NCBI RefSeq assembly: GCF_002270355.1
Contig: NZ_NJFZ01000015.1
Coordinates: forward strand, 124,001-188,000
Direction: 5' to 3'
Length of the DNA stretch: 64,000 bases
Source of the DNA: Flectobacillus sp. BAB-3569
Lineage (GTDB): Bacteria; Bacteroidota; Bacteroidia; Cytophagales; Spirosomataceae
A program made the position numbers and the translations under genes. Of the stretch, positions 27,042-36,241 are shown piece by piece. Below the pieces are notes generated by a model. That model was given only the letters and a program-made list of their open reading frames with translations, was not told where the DNA came from and made no database searches. Position 1 is the stretch's first letter; each line of letters opens with the position of its first letter.

Positions 27042-27926
27042 TTAAGAAACTTTTCCAATCACAGGCAAGGGGACAAAGCCTGTTTCGCCTTCTATTTTGG
27101 GGAATAATTGGTCTTGCCAACGTTGTTTAGCCTCTTCTAGCATTTCTTTATCACTTGCTACAAAATTCCAAAACATAAATCTTTCTTCTGGAAATGGCTC
27201 TCCACCAAAGATATAAATGGTTGTATTTTCACCTATCGTAAATTCACAAAGTGAAGCATCTTTGGCCACTAGAATTCTTTTGGGTTCATACACATTCCCT
27301 TCGCTTTCCACACTTCCTTCCAAAATATACATGGCCGCCTCCCCAAAAAGAGAACTACCGATTTTGACCGTTTTTTTAGCTGTAGATTTGATTTCTAGTA
27401 AAAAAAGAGGACTATATACTGGTACGGGAGATTGATGCCCTAAGGCTTCGCCTGCAATGAGCTTGTATTGTACGCCATCTTCTTCCCATGAAGGTAATGT
27501 GTCGGCTTCGGCATGGAAAAAGCTAGGCTCCATTTGTTCCAAATGTTTGGGTAATGCCACCCATATTTGTAGACCATGTAGAAATTTAGGCGAATGTCTT
27601 AAATAGTCTGGCGTACGTTCGGAGTGAACGATTCCTTTACCTGCGGTCATCCAGTTGACAGCCCCTGGTTGAATTTCCATCTGTGTTCCTAGGCTGTCTC
27701 TGTGCATTATACTGCCTTCAAAAAGATAGGTGAGGGTAGACAACCCAATGTGTGGATGCGGTCCGACATCGAAGTTTTCATAATCTTGGAGCTGTGTTGG
27801 CCCCATGTGGTCGATAAAAGTAAAAGGACCCACCATTCGCTTGGTACGGAATGGTAGCAATCGACCTACCCAGAAGTTCCCAACTTCGTGCGGTCTTTCT
27901 TCGATAATATGGCTTAGATTTGACAT
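27042..27926 (-). CDS. Pirin family protein
   Basis: A 294-residue bicupin. The N-terminal cupin carries the metal-binding GPHPHIGLSTLTYLFEGSI and WMTAGKGIVHSER (two His of one site plus the later His/Glu). The C-terminal pirin_C domain follows with SLFGEAAMYILEGS and IFGGEPFPEERFMFWNFVAS. Bacterial pirins bind a metal and include quercetin dioxygenases and redox sensors; the substrate here is unknown. The ATG at 27926 (MSNLSHIIEER) is chosen over a TTG six bases upstream. It lies 90 bp beyond the end of the GH5 gene, behind a terminator, so it is probably independent of the glucan locus. Confidence 0.9.
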   Translation of the reverse strand: MSNLSHIIEERPHEVGNFWVGRLLPFRTKRMVGPFTFIDHMGPTQLQDYENFDVGPHPHIGLSTLTYLFEGSIMHRDSLGTQMEIQPGAVNWMTAGKGIVHSERTPDYLRHSPKFLHGLQIWVALPKHLEQMEPSFFHAEADTLPSWEEDGVQYKLIAGEALGHQSPVPVYSPLFLLEIKSTAKKTVKIGSSLFGEAAMYILEGSVESEGNVYEPKRILVAKDASLCEFTIGENTTIYIFGGEPFPEERFMFWNFVASDKEMLEEAKQRWQDQLFPKIEGETGFVPLPVIGKVS

Positions 27927-27954
27927 ATACAAAGATAAGTTTTTGCCTTATTTT

Positions 27955-27988
27955 ACAAAAAATAAGCCAGTCCAAAAATGAACTGGCT
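27955..27988 (-). terminator. Terminator after the GH5 gene
   Basis: On the minus strand AGCCAGTT pairs with ACTGGCT around a T/G-rich loop, followed by TATTTTTTG. Lies 28 bp after the stop at 28016. Confidence 0.75.
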
Positions 27989-28015
27989 CGACATAGAACG
28001 AAGGGTTATTAAGTA

Positions 28016-29740
28016 TTAATTGAGTTGGATAGTTCTAAATAAAATATTTCCTTTCACAAATTTGATTCGAAGCTGCTGAGTACCTTTATTTAACCGAATT
28101 GTGCCTGCCTTGACCCATTTCCAATTTTTATCATTACCAGTGGGTTGAATTTTGGTGGTAGATAACAACTGATCATTGCTCCATATTTCGATTTCCCCTT
28201 CAGCTTCTTTTGAAGCTATTTCTAGATTTATCTGATATTTTTTGGCTTTTTCTACCTCAATGGTATAACCCAACCATTCCTCATTTTCAATTGAAAAGAC
28301 CTGATATTGTCCATTTTCTAATTGAATATCTACGCCATCATTGCGATATACTTTTCCACGATTTCCTTGCGTATTGACGCCTGGAGTATAGTGATAACTT
28401 GCGGTATCTTTATCATAATACCCAATTCGTTGCCCTCCTAAGTCAAAATCAACCGCAGGAATGGTAACCGATGAGCCGATGCGATGTGTTTTGAAAGCCA
28501 AAGCTTTTTGCTCTCTTACTTGTCTAAACATCGCATCAATCACGTCGGCGTGGGGTTGGTTATTAGGAAGTTGAATGAGTGAAATAAGTTCGTCTAAAGA
28601 GGTTTGTGCGTCTTCTTTGCTAGGCTTAGGACCTTTGTTGTTCCAGTAATCCAAAAGCTTTTGGTAAGATGGCGTTATTTTGATTTCCCAAGGATTATTA
28701 ATTCCCATTTTCTTGGATTGCCACCATGCCCAACCAATATCATTGGATTCGACCAAACGGATCGCTTCAGTAAACCAGTTGTTAGAGTTTTCGCCCGATT
28801 CGCCTAACCAAAGCGGTACGTTATATTCATCTCTGAGATTTAAGAAATTTTGAATAGCGGCTTTGGTATTAAAATTTCCATATTTATGAAAACTCAATAC
28901 CATATTATTGTCCCAAGCAGGCAGAATTCCACGGTAATTATTCCCAAAACCATTTCCTTCAATAATGATAATATGATGGTTGTCTACCTCACGAATCGCT
29001 TTGGTAATTTCAATCATCAGGTTTCGTAGTGGAAGATTGAGTTTTTCCTCTGTTCCTCTAAAATCCTTTACATCCTGAAAGCCCCAATTGGGCTCATTGA
29101 TAATGTCATAACCTCCAATCCAAGGTTCGTTGGCGTATCTTTGTGCGAGTTTTTTCCAAAGAGCAATTACCTTCAATTGATTATCACGACTTTCCCATAA
29201 AGATGGCATATTTGGATTACGATCAGAAATAGCTAAATCATTCCCTTGTCCGCCAGGCGCTGCGTGTAAATCTAAAATCAAATACATTTTATTGGCTTTG
29301 CACCAAGCTAATAGGCTATCAGTCATGGCAAAACCCTTTTCTAACCACGTGTTTTGTCCTGCAATGGGTTCTTTTTCTACCGATAGGGTATATAAATCAT
29401 AGTGCATGGGCAACCTGATAGAATTGAATCCCCATGCCGCCATTGAATCAATGTCGGCTTTTTGGGTATGTTTTTCGAGCCATTGTTGATAAAATTTATC
29501 AGTGGCGTCTTGTCCAACAAGCTCCTGAATTCGGGCTTTGATTTGATACTGCTGACCAATATTTCCAAGTTTAAACATATAGCCTTCTTGCAACATCCAG
29601 CCACCCAGCCCCATGCCTCGTAAGATTACCTTGTTCCCGTTCGAGTCGGTGATAATTTTTCCTTTAGCTTTCAAAAATCCTTGAGCCTGAGCGATTACCG
29701 AGATAATCGCTAGGACAAGAGTTAACATACACTTTTTCAC
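28016..29740 (-). CDS. Secreted GH5-family glucanase with C-terminal carbohydrate-binding-like domain
   Basis: A 574-residue protein with a signal peptide (K-K then LTLVLAIISVIAQAQG). The GH5 (alpha/beta)8 barrel spans about residues 25-370: RGMGLGGWMLQEGYM, NSIRLPMHYDLY, LILDLHAAPGGQG, DIINEPNWG with the acid/base Glu, and PLWLGESGENSNNW with the nucleophile Glu. The LDLHAAPGGQ strand is reminiscent of exo-beta-1,3-glucanase-type GH5 proteins. Residues ~430-574 look like a CBM6/CBM35-type beta-sandwich. The start is GTG at 29740; an ATG at 29728 would remove the Lys pair. It is divergent from the LuxR-type regulator and belongs to the predicted beta-glucan locus. Confidence 0.85.
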   Translation of the reverse strand: MKKCMLTLVLAIISVIAQAQGFLKAKGKIITDSNGNKVILRGMGLGGWMLQEGYMFKLGNIGQQYQIKARIQELVGQDATDKFYQQWLEKHTQKADIDSMAAWGFNSIRLPMHYDLYTLSVEKEPIAGQNTWLEKGFAMTDSLLAWCKANKMYLILDLHAAPGGQGNDLAISDRNPNMPSLWESRDNQLKVIALWKKLAQRYANEPWIGGYDIINEPNWGFQDVKDFRGTEEKLNLPLRNLMIEITKAIREVDNHHIIIIEGNGFGNNYRGILPAWDNNMVLSFHKYGNFNTKAAIQNFLNLRDEYNVPLWLGESGENSNNWFTEAIRLVESNDIGWAWWQSKKMGINNPWEIKITPSYQKLLDYWNNKGPKPSKEDAQTSLDELISLIQLPNNQPHADVIDAMFRQVREQKALAFKTHRIGSSVTIPAVDFDLGGQRIGYYDKDTASYHYTPGVNTQGNRGKVYRNDGVDIQLENGQYQVFSIENEEWLGYTIEVEKAKKYQINLEIASKEAEGEIEIWSNDQLLSTTKIQPTGNDKNWKWVKAGTIRLNKGTQQLRIKFVKGNILFRTIQLN

Positions 29741-29765
29741 TATTTTGTTCTGAAGGGTTATTAAA

Positions 29766-29846
29766 TCCTTATGTTTTGGGTCTAGCTGTGAATTAAAACC
29801 CTAATCTCCAACTAGAATTAACGCCAGAAGACCCAAATCATAAGGA
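29766..29846. promoter_or_regulatory. Long inverted repeat in the GH5/regulator divergent region
   Basis: TCCTTATGTTTTGGGTCT (29766-29783) and AGACCCAAATCATAAGGA (29829-29846) pair at 17 of 18 positions around a 45-nt loop. It begins 26 bp upstream of the GH5 start. It could be an operator pair, a leader structure in the GH5 mRNA, or a small mobile element. Confidence 0.5.
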
Positions 29847-30022
29847 CAATGAATTTATAGTTTTTAAAGAAATTGGATATATAAAAAATTAGCAAAACTT
29901 ATTTTCAAGATTTTATACAGGAGTAAAGGTTAAAACACTACAGATATATTTTAGGAATAGGTAGCGTAGTAATTGTTTGTCAAAAGTAGAAATACTCTAT
30001 GAGGATTAATAAAAATGTACCC

Positions 30023-30043
30023 CTACATTACCCCAACATTAGG
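30023..30043 (+). promoter_or_regulatory. 11-bp-spaced direct repeat upstream of the LuxR-type regulator
   Basis: CTACATTACCCCAACATTA contains two ACATTA units 11 bp apart. Related sites lie upstream of susC at 39483-39502 and 39536-39555. It lies about 85 bp before the regulator start, with a possible -7 element (TATTTTGG, around 30067) between. Confidence 0.55.
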
Positions 30044-30125
30044 ACAATAAGGATAGAAAACTATAATATTTTGGACTTTTTGCCAGATATTTGTTTTAAA
30101 ATACACACATCGCCTGTATCGTTTC

Positions 30126-33017
30126 ATGAACCGACTAATCCTATCAATCATATTACTTCTTCCGATATCTGTCTCATTTGGTCAAAATACCATTGGTTTG
30201 CCAGAGATAAATAACTATACCAAAAATCAATATCTAGCTGGAACGCAAAACTGGGGTATTCAACAAGATGCTGCTGGACGGATGTATTTTGCTAATAATG
30301 AAGGTCTTTTGACTTTTGATGGTAACTATTGGCGAAAGTATCATTTGCCTTCCAAAACCAAAGTTCGTTCCTTGGCGATTGCTTCGGATGGTAAGATTTA
30401 TGTGGGCGGAGAAAATGAAATTGGCTACTTCAGTCCAAGTGAAAATGGGGTATTGGCATATCATTCTTTAAAGCAACTCTTGCCTGAAAAAGACCAAACT
30501 TTTTATGATGTTTGGAATGTTTGTGTGTGGAAAGAATCCGTTTTTTTCCGTTCTAGCAGTCGTATTTTTGAATATAAAGCCAATAAAATTTCGGTGTATA
30601 GACCTTCTTCTCACTGGCGTTTTTTAGGGAAAAGTTCAGAAAAACTAATCGCACAAGATTTTGAAAAAGGTTTGTTGTATTTTGAAAATGGGCAATGGAT
30701 ACCTTTTAGCACCGATTTGCAACTCTTAGGCAAGCAGTTAGTAACAGCCATTGTCCCTATTTCAAAGGAATTATCAGTGATTTCGACGTTTGAGAATGGA
30801 CTCTATTGGTTAAATACCCAGCGTATTCAGTCCTTTGCTACACCATTTATTACCGAAATTAGCAAGTACCGAATCTATCATGCTGTTCAAATTAATGCTA
30901 CTCAAATAGCGCTTTCGACAAGTTTAAATGGCTGTTATATCATCGATATACACGGTAATTTTATTCAACATTTTTCCAAAGCAGAAGGTCTCAATAACAA
31001 TAATATTCTCAGTAGCTTTTTGGATAAACAAAAAAATCTTTGGTTGGGCTTAGACAACGGAATTGCCTTCGTGGCGACCAACAATGCCATCAAAAGCATT
31101 TCGATTATGCAAGATGCTGATGCTGGAGGATATGCTTCGGCCTTATACCAAGGAAATTTGTATTTGGGAACTGCCAACGGCTTGTATGTAGCGCCCATTA
31201 AGGAACAAGGTGATTTGAGTTATGAAAAAAGTGCCTTCCGAAAAATTACTAACTCGACTGGTCAAGTATGGAATTTACAAGTAATTAATCGTCAGCTCTT
31301 AATGGGGCATCATGAGGGAGCATTTATCGTAAATGAAAAAAGTGCCCAAAAAATAGATGATAATGGGGGTTATTGGACTTTTGTGCCACTTTCGAGTTTG
31401 GAACCTACCGCTCGATTGGTAGCAGGAAATTACAATGGTTTGAAATTTTGGATCTATAAAAATGGGCAATTTTCAGTAGATAAAAAGGTAGATAATTTTC
31501 ATATTTCATCTCGTTTTGTCTGTATCGACCCTAACAATGACAAAGTTATTTGGACATCGCACCCCTATAAAGGTGTTTTTAGAGTTTCGATGAAGGATTC
31601 TTTAAAAACAGAAGTGAAGTTATACGGTGCGCGAGAAGGTTTGACTCTTTCAGAGAATAACAGTTTTGTATACCGTCTTAAAAATAGGGTGGTAATTGCT
31701 TCCGAAAATGGCATTTTCGAATACAATACTCATACCGACAAATTTGTTCCTTGTTCTTTATTAATGCCTTATTTTAAAGGAATGAAAATGTATTATCTCA
31801 AAGAAGACCAAGATGGAAACATCTGGTTTATAGCAGATAATAGAATCGGAGTTTTAGATTTTTCTAATCATAAGCCACAAGTAATCTATTTTCCTGAATT
31901 AAATAATCGTTTAGTTTCGGGCTTTGAGTTTATCAATCCCATGAATCTGGAAAATGTGATAGTAGGAGGGGAAAAGGGCTTTTTTCATATCAATTACAAA
32001 GCGTATCGACAAAAGCTGAGTAAGGTAAATGTGCTGATTAGTGAAATTAGTGCTTCAGGGAAAATAGATAGTGTCTTTTTCGGTGGAATCAAAAGTATGG
32101 AGAAGGCAAAAAATACCAAAATAGATAGTGATTTCGACCGATTAACATTTGACTATTCCTCCACACTCTATCATCAACTCCAAACGGTGGAATATGCTTG
32201 TCAGTTAGAAGGTTTTGATGGTACGTGGTCGGCGTGGACCAAAAAGACAAGTAAAGAATATACCCAATTGCCCGCAGGAACCTACTTGTTTAAGGTCAAA
32301 GCAAGAAATAATTTGGGGCAAGAATCTGACATTGCATCTTATCAAATCATCATTTTACCACCTTGGTATTTGACAATCTGGGCTTATATTTTCTATTTTT
32401 TGCTGTTGTCAGTTGCCTTTTGGAGATTGTTTCGTTGGCAACAACAAAAATTTATCGACCAGCAAGTCTCGTTTCAAAAAGAACAAAAACAATTGATGTA
32501 TATGCACCAATTGGAATTAGATAAAAATGAAAAAGAGATTGTCAGCCTAAAAAATGAAAAATTAGAGGCAGAAATTATCCATAAAAATGCCGAACTGGCT
32601 TCCTCGGCGATGTATTTAGTTCAAAAAGCGGAATTACTGACCAAGCTCAAACAAGATTTGGGTAAAATGTATAAGTCTGGCAATGTGGAGGAAATCAAGG
32701 AAGATTTGAAACGCATGATGAAAACGGTTGACGATGAGAATACAGTTGAGACCGATTGGAACCAGTTTTCGATGCACTTCGATAGTGTTCATAGTAATTT
32801 TTTGATGGTCATCAAAGAGCGATTCCCCAATCTAAGCCCAAGTGAACTAAAGCTTTGTGCGTATTTAAGAATGAACCTTTCTACCAAAGAAATTGCTCAA
32901 CTCATGAATATCTCTGCTAGAAGTGTAGAGGTAAGCAGGTATCGTTTGCGAAAGAAACTACAACTACCTTCTGAGGTCAATTTCTTTAGTTATTTCCTAA
33001 GCATTTACGAAGAATAG
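30126..33017 (+). CDS. Membrane-spanning propeller-Y_Y_Y-LuxR transcriptional regulator
   Basis: A 963-residue one-component regulator. Signal peptide (about 1-19), then a periplasmic two-component-regulator-type beta-propeller to ~residue 640 (repeats such as WGIQQDAAGRMYFANNEGLL, NNNILSSFLDKQKNLWLGLDNGI, YYLKEDQDGNIWFIADNRIGVL). A Y_Y_Y domain follows (~673-742), a transmembrane helix (~746-767), a long coiled coil (~770-850), and a C-terminal LuxR/NarL-type HTH (LSPSELKLCAYLRMNLSTKEIAQLMNISARSV..., about 900-955). No histidine kinase or receiver domain is present, unlike hybrid two-component regulators. It would sense glucan fragments in the periplasm and act on DNA directly. Flanked by GH5, GH16 and SusCD; ATG start. 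Confidence 0.85.
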   Translation: MNRLILSIILLLPISVSFGQNTIGLPEINNYTKNQYLAGTQNWGIQQDAAGRMYFANNEGLLTFDGNYWRKYHLPSKTKVRSLAIASDGKIYVGGENEIGYFSPSENGVLAYHSLKQLLPEKDQTFYDVWNVCVWKESVFFRSSSRIFEYKANKISVYRPSSHWRFLGKSSEKLIAQDFEKGLLYFENGQWIPFSTDLQLLGKQLVTAIVPISKELSVISTFENGLYWLNTQRIQSFATPFITEISKYRIYHAVQINATQIALSTSLNGCYIIDIHGNFIQHFSKAEGLNNNNILSSFLDKQKNLWLGLDNGIAFVATNNAIKSISIMQDADAGGYASALYQGNLYLGTANGLYVAPIKEQGDLSYEKSAFRKITNSTGQVWNLQVINRQLLMGHHEGAFIVNEKSAQKIDDNGGYWTFVPLSSLEPTARLVAGNYNGLKFWIYKNGQFSVDKKVDNFHISSRFVCIDPNNDKVIWTSHPYKGVFRVSMKDSLKTEVKLYGAREGLTLSENNSFVYRLKNRVVIASENGIFEYNTHTDKFVPCSLLMPYFKGMKMYYLKEDQDGNIWFIADNRIGVLDFSNHKPQVIYFPELNNRLVSGFEFINPMNLENVIVGGEKGFFHINYKAYRQKLSKVNVLISEISASGKIDSVFFGGIKSMEKAKNTKIDSDFDRLTFDYSSTLYHQLQTVEYACQLEGFDGTWSAWTKKTSKEYTQLPAGTYLFKVKARNNLGQESDIASYQIIILPPWYLTIWAYIFYFLLLSVAFWRLFRWQQQKFIDQQVSFQKEQKQLMYMHQLELDKNEKEIVSLKNEKLEAEIIHKNAELASSAMYLVQKAELLTKLKQDLGKMYKSGNVEEIKEDLKRMMKTVDDENTVETDWNQFSMHFDSVHSNFLMVIKERFPNLSPSELKLCAYLRMNLSTKEIAQLMNISARSVEVSRYRLRKKLQLPSEVNFFSYFLSIYEE

Positions 33018-33061
33018 ATTTCGATTGTAGATTGTGGATATTAGATTTCGGATTAAAACCT

Positions 33062-33189
33062 GTAGAGACGTTGCACGCAACGTCTCCAAACAAATTTTCA
33101 AATTGAAATATGATAAGACATGGTGGATTATTTTATTTCAAATCGTATTAGATCATTCTTCAAGAAGACGTTGCGTGCAACGTCTCTAC
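33062..33189. mobile_element. 128-bp double-hairpin MITE/REPIN-like element
   Basis: Ends in perfect 23-bp terminal inverted repeats (33062-33084 and 33167-33189), each itself a hairpin built from GAGACGTTGC and GCAACGTCTC. The interior is A/T-rich and not coding. The element lies between two convergent genes, ending 6 bp before the GH16 stop codon, so it could double as a transcription stop. The GTAGAGACGTTGC word is familiar from abundant short repeats in cyanobacteria. Confidence 0.75.
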
Positions 33190-33194
33190 TTAGG

Positions 33195-34067
33195 TTATTT
33201 GTCAATCATCTTGTAAACACGTACATAATCAATATCCATTTGGCAAGGGAATATCGAATTGTCTACGCCTTTGGCACCACCCCAATCGCCACCAATGGCA
33301 AGATTCAATAATATATGGAATCTTTTATCAAACGGCCATTCGGCATAACTTTTGTTTTCATTCACAAATTCAAAAATCTTCTCATTGTCAATATATCCTC
33401 GAATAGCATAAGGAGTCCAATCTACCCGATACAAATGATAGTCGGTTATAGCAGTGGGGATTGTTTTAACGGCAGTTTTTTGTGTATTGATTTTGAAATA
33501 ATATGCCAGAGAATGGGTGCTAATATGTACGACATTCGGGTCATAACCCACATGTTCCATAATGTCAATTTCACCAGAATTTGGCCAGCCGCCATACGCC
33601 CAATCGGTAGGGAGCATCCAAATAGCAGGCCACGTGCCTAAGCCTTTCGGAAGCTTCGCTTTGATTTCGAAACGACCATAGAGAAAATCCCCTTTTTGTC
33701 GAGATACTAATCTGGTTGAGGTATAATCTTTACCTCCCAATGATTCTTTTCTGGCAATGATACTGAGTTTACCATCTTTTACCAAGGCATTGTTGGTGCT
33801 GTTGGTATAGTACTGAAGCTCGTTGTTACCCCATCCAGTACCACCAATATCGTAGTCCCAGAGCTTTGGATTGGGTGCTCCCGCATAGTCAAATTCATCT
33901 GCCCAAGTAGGAGTTGTTTCAAAGTCCCAAGCTTTATCTACCAGCGGAGGAATCGTTACTACAACAGGAGAAGGCGTGGGTTTGGGTTGCCCTGAGCAGG
34001 AGTAAAGTGTGCTTACACCCAAAAAGCACAGTGCGCCAATAGCTTTTTTTAAGACTATGTTTTTCAT
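33195..34067 (-). CDS. GH16 beta-glucanase (laminarinase-type) lipoprotein
   Basis: A 290-residue predicted lipoprotein; lipobox STLYSC gives an acylated Cys at about residue 24. The GH16 beta-jelly-roll follows: FETTPTWADEFDYAG, NNELQYYT, GRFEIKAKLPKGLGTWPAIWMLP, the catalytic GEIDIMEHVG (Glu-x-Asp-x-x-Glu), and MDIDYVRVYKM at the end. This pattern is typical of endo-beta-1,3-glucanases and lichenase-like GH16_3 enzymes. It is most likely held on the outer membrane next to SusCD. Together with the GH5 it points to beta-1,3-glucan such as laminarin as substrate (inference). ATG start; upstream is a repeat-filled 333-bp gap. Confidence 0.9.
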   Translation of the reverse strand: MKNIVLKKAIGALCFLGVSTLYSCSGQPKPTPSPVVVTIPPLVDKAWDFETTPTWADEFDYAGAPNPKLWDYDIGGTGWGNNELQYYTNSTNNALVKDGKLSIIARKESLGGKDYTSTRLVSRQKGDFLYGRFEIKAKLPKGLGTWPAIWMLPTDWAYGGWPNSGEIDIMEHVGYDPNVVHISTHSLAYYFKINTQKTAVKTIPTAITDYHLYRVDWTPYAIRGYIDNEKIFEFVNENKSYAEWPFDKRFHILLNLAIGGDWGGAKGVDNSIFPCQMDIDYVRVYKMIDK

Positions 34068-34116
34068 AGAAAAAGGGGTTATAATTTGATAATTTGGAGA
34101 TTTGAAGATGAGAAGA

Positions 34117-34356
34117 AAAAAGCTAGTCTCGAGCTAGAGAGTACTAATGTAATAAATGTCTAGTTCAAGACTTTGTCTTGGACTTATTTTTATACAGTTT
34201 ATAAACTAAAACAAAAGCTAGTCCGAGACTTAGTCTCGGACTAGGAGGTACTAAGGCAACATATGCCTAGTTCAAGACTTTGTCTTGGACTTATTTTTTA
34301 TACAGTTTATAAACTGAAACAAAAGCTAGTCCGAGACTTAGTCTCGGACTAGGGAG
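34117..34356. repeat. Tandem hairpin repeat, 107-bp period
   Basis: Two consecutive units starting at 34160 and 34267. Each has a hairpin of AGTTCAAGAC/GTCTTGGACT, a TATACAGTTTATAAACT segment, and a perfect hairpin CTAGTCCGAGAC-TTA-GTCTCGGACTAG. A partial third unit (CTAGTCTCGAGCTAG) precedes them. It lies between the GH16 and SusD genes. Confidence 0.8.
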
Positions 34357-34400
34357 TAATATGATTCTTTTGTATTTTAAGCCAATGTTTATCAATTAAT

Positions 34401-35930
34401 CTACTTTGTACCTCCCCATTCTTTGCTTTGTTGGATTTTGGTGTTATCCATTTCTAACAAAGGAATAGGTAAAATTTCATGTTTTCCAGCTTGGAAACCA
34501 CGACTTCCCAATACTTGAGGTGCAATTTTCCAACGTACCAAGTCAAACCAGCGGTGACCTTCACCAGCCAATTCCAAACGACGTTCTTTGATGATATTGT
34601 CGAGGGTAGCTGCTATGTTACCAGTTGTGCTTTTGTAGGCACGATTACGAACGGCATTCAGCAACGTAGCCGCACGTTTTAAGTCTCCTCCACCTCTAAC
34701 TAAGGCTTCCGCTTCGAGCAAATATGTATCCGCCAAGCGAATTTCGTACATATTTTGTGGGAAATTCAACTCCATATTACCTGCGCCAGTCCATTTGAAT
34801 GAGTTACGACCTGCAAATTTTTCCAAGAAATAACCTGTATTCATATAGCCTTTTTCGTAGCCAGCAATCCCATTTTTCTCTAAACTATCTAAGTTCGCAA
34901 TCGTAGAATTTAAGCGTGGGTCATAATGCATGGCATTAAATAAATCTGGTGTTACAACCAAAAAACTCCAGCCCGAAACATAGTCAGGAGCGTCAGATTT
35001 TAGTGAACGATAGCCACGTGGACCAACCAAAATATTCAATAAATTCCCCTCTGTACAAGCTACGCAGTTCCAGTTTCCTGCCGAAGTATTGGTATAAGCA
35101 ATCTCAAAAATTGATTCGCTATTGTATTTATTAGTTACTTTCCAAAGGTCAGAAAAGTTGTTGAGTAACTTATAACCATACTGATTTGAACCACCAGGTG
35201 TGCCATTTACGAGGGCAAATTCTGAAGCCGCCTCTGTGAATTTCTCTTGTTGCAAATACACTTTACCCAAAAGTGCATGAGCAGCACCTTGTGTAGCACG
35301 ACCACCTTCAGTAGCCACTGGAACGGTAGCAGGAAGGTCTGCTAATGCCTCTTTTAAATCCTTCTCAATCTGTGCATATACTTCAGTTGGAGCAGCCTGC
35401 TCAACATTGTACATCTGGCTAGCTTCTACAGGTTTGGTAAATAGCGGAATGTTTTTGAAAAGACGCACTAAATCAAAATAGAAATAAGCTCTCAAAAACT
35501 TTCCTTCTGCTGTGTAGCGCTTCTTCAAGGTTTCGTCCATCGGAACACCAGGGAGCTTGGAAAGGATGGTATTGGCACGAAAGATACCAGAAAATCCTTT
35601 TCTCCATAATTCTCCCTGTGGACCTCGGTCAGGGGTTAAAGTATAGTTAGAGATTACCTGAAAGTCTGAAATATCATTAGGTCCACCACCACCAGCGTAG
35701 TGGTCGTCAGATGCGGCATTCATAGCACCCACTTTGGTGACATAACCGCCTCCTTGCCAACCAACCACATCGTATGCCGCCACTAACCCGTTGAACGCTT
35801 CAGTTTGGTTACGATAATAGTTAGCTTCGAGGTTGGTTCCTTTGGGAGTTACCTCCAAAAATTCAGTGGTACAAGCCGATAACAACTGGCTACCAATGAG
35901 TAATGTTGCGATATATTTTTTTACTGACAT
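34401..35930 (-). CDS. susD: SusD/RagB-family nutrient-binding outer-membrane lipoprotein
   Basis: A 509-residue lipoprotein with lipobox QLLSAC (Cys about residue 20), then the conserved SusD opening (FLEVTPKG) and TPR-like helices (TAEGKFLRAYFYFDLVRLFKNIPL, ALLGKVYLQQEKFTEAASEF). The SusD C-terminal signature is ADTYLLEAEALVRGG ... NAVRNRAY ... IIKERRLELAGEGHRWFDLVRW. It binds oligosaccharides at the cell surface and lids the SusC channel. Located 311 bp downstream of susC on the same strand; a MITE-like copy occupies the gap, so co-transcription is likely but the spacing is unusual. ATG start. Confidence 0.93.
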   Translation of the reverse strand: MSVKKYIATLLIGSQLLSACTTEFLEVTPKGTNLEANYYRNQTEAFNGLVAAYDVVGWQGGGYVTKVGAMNAASDDHYAGGGGPNDISDFQVISNYTLTPDRGPQGELWRKGFSGIFRANTILSKLPGVPMDETLKKRYTAEGKFLRAYFYFDLVRLFKNIPLFTKPVEASQMYNVEQAAPTEVYAQIEKDLKEALADLPATVPVATEGGRATQGAAHALLGKVYLQQEKFTEAASEFALVNGTPGGSNQYGYKLLNNFSDLWKVTNKYNSESIFEIAYTNTSAGNWNCVACTEGNLLNILVGPRGYRSLKSDAPDYVSGWSFLVVTPDLFNAMHYDPRLNSTIANLDSLEKNGIAGYEKGYMNTGYFLEKFAGRNSFKWTGAGNMELNFPQNMYEIRLADTYLLEAEALVRGGGDLKRAATLLNAVRNRAYKSTTGNIAATLDNIIKERRLELAGEGHRWFDLVRWKIAPQVLGSRGFQAGKHEILPIPLLEMDNTKIQQSKEWGGTK

Positions 35931-35955
35931 CTTGTTAAATTTTAGTTGTTAAGTA

Positions 35956-36134
35956 TTAAGTGATCGTGCATAATAAGATTTAACCAATGTGTTTAGGCAC
36001 TAGGCAACAGGCACAAGGCAAAGAGTGTTAAGATGTTTTTTAATAACCATAGCCATGCTTTTCCCCAAATCCCACCGCCGAAAGCCGTTACCTGAAAGCA
36101 CAATCTTAAATTTTATTTTGCCCACTAACTTAAG
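35956..36134 (-). mobile_element. MITE-like element A5 between susC and susD
   Basis: About 179 bp in inverted orientation: TTAAGTGATCGTGCATAATA at one end, GGCAACAGGCACAAGGCAAA inside, and TTTTGCCCACTAACTTAAG at the other end. It shows both ends of the family. Confidence 0.7.
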
Positions 36135-36241
36135 TAGAAGGAAAGGTTGTTTTAATGATATATCTGCCGTGTAAATTTATGTTATTGTATTGATTATGAA
36201 TGAATTACAATAACTGATATGCTTTTAACTGATAACCTCTG

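Noticed and set aside
33034-33311. Two plus-strand frames of about 60 codons
   Set aside because: They run through the 128-bp double-hairpin element and the end of the GH16 gene.
34117-34356. CRISPR-like array
   Set aside because: Only two full units with hairpins of 107-bp period and identical rather than variable interiors; no cas genes.
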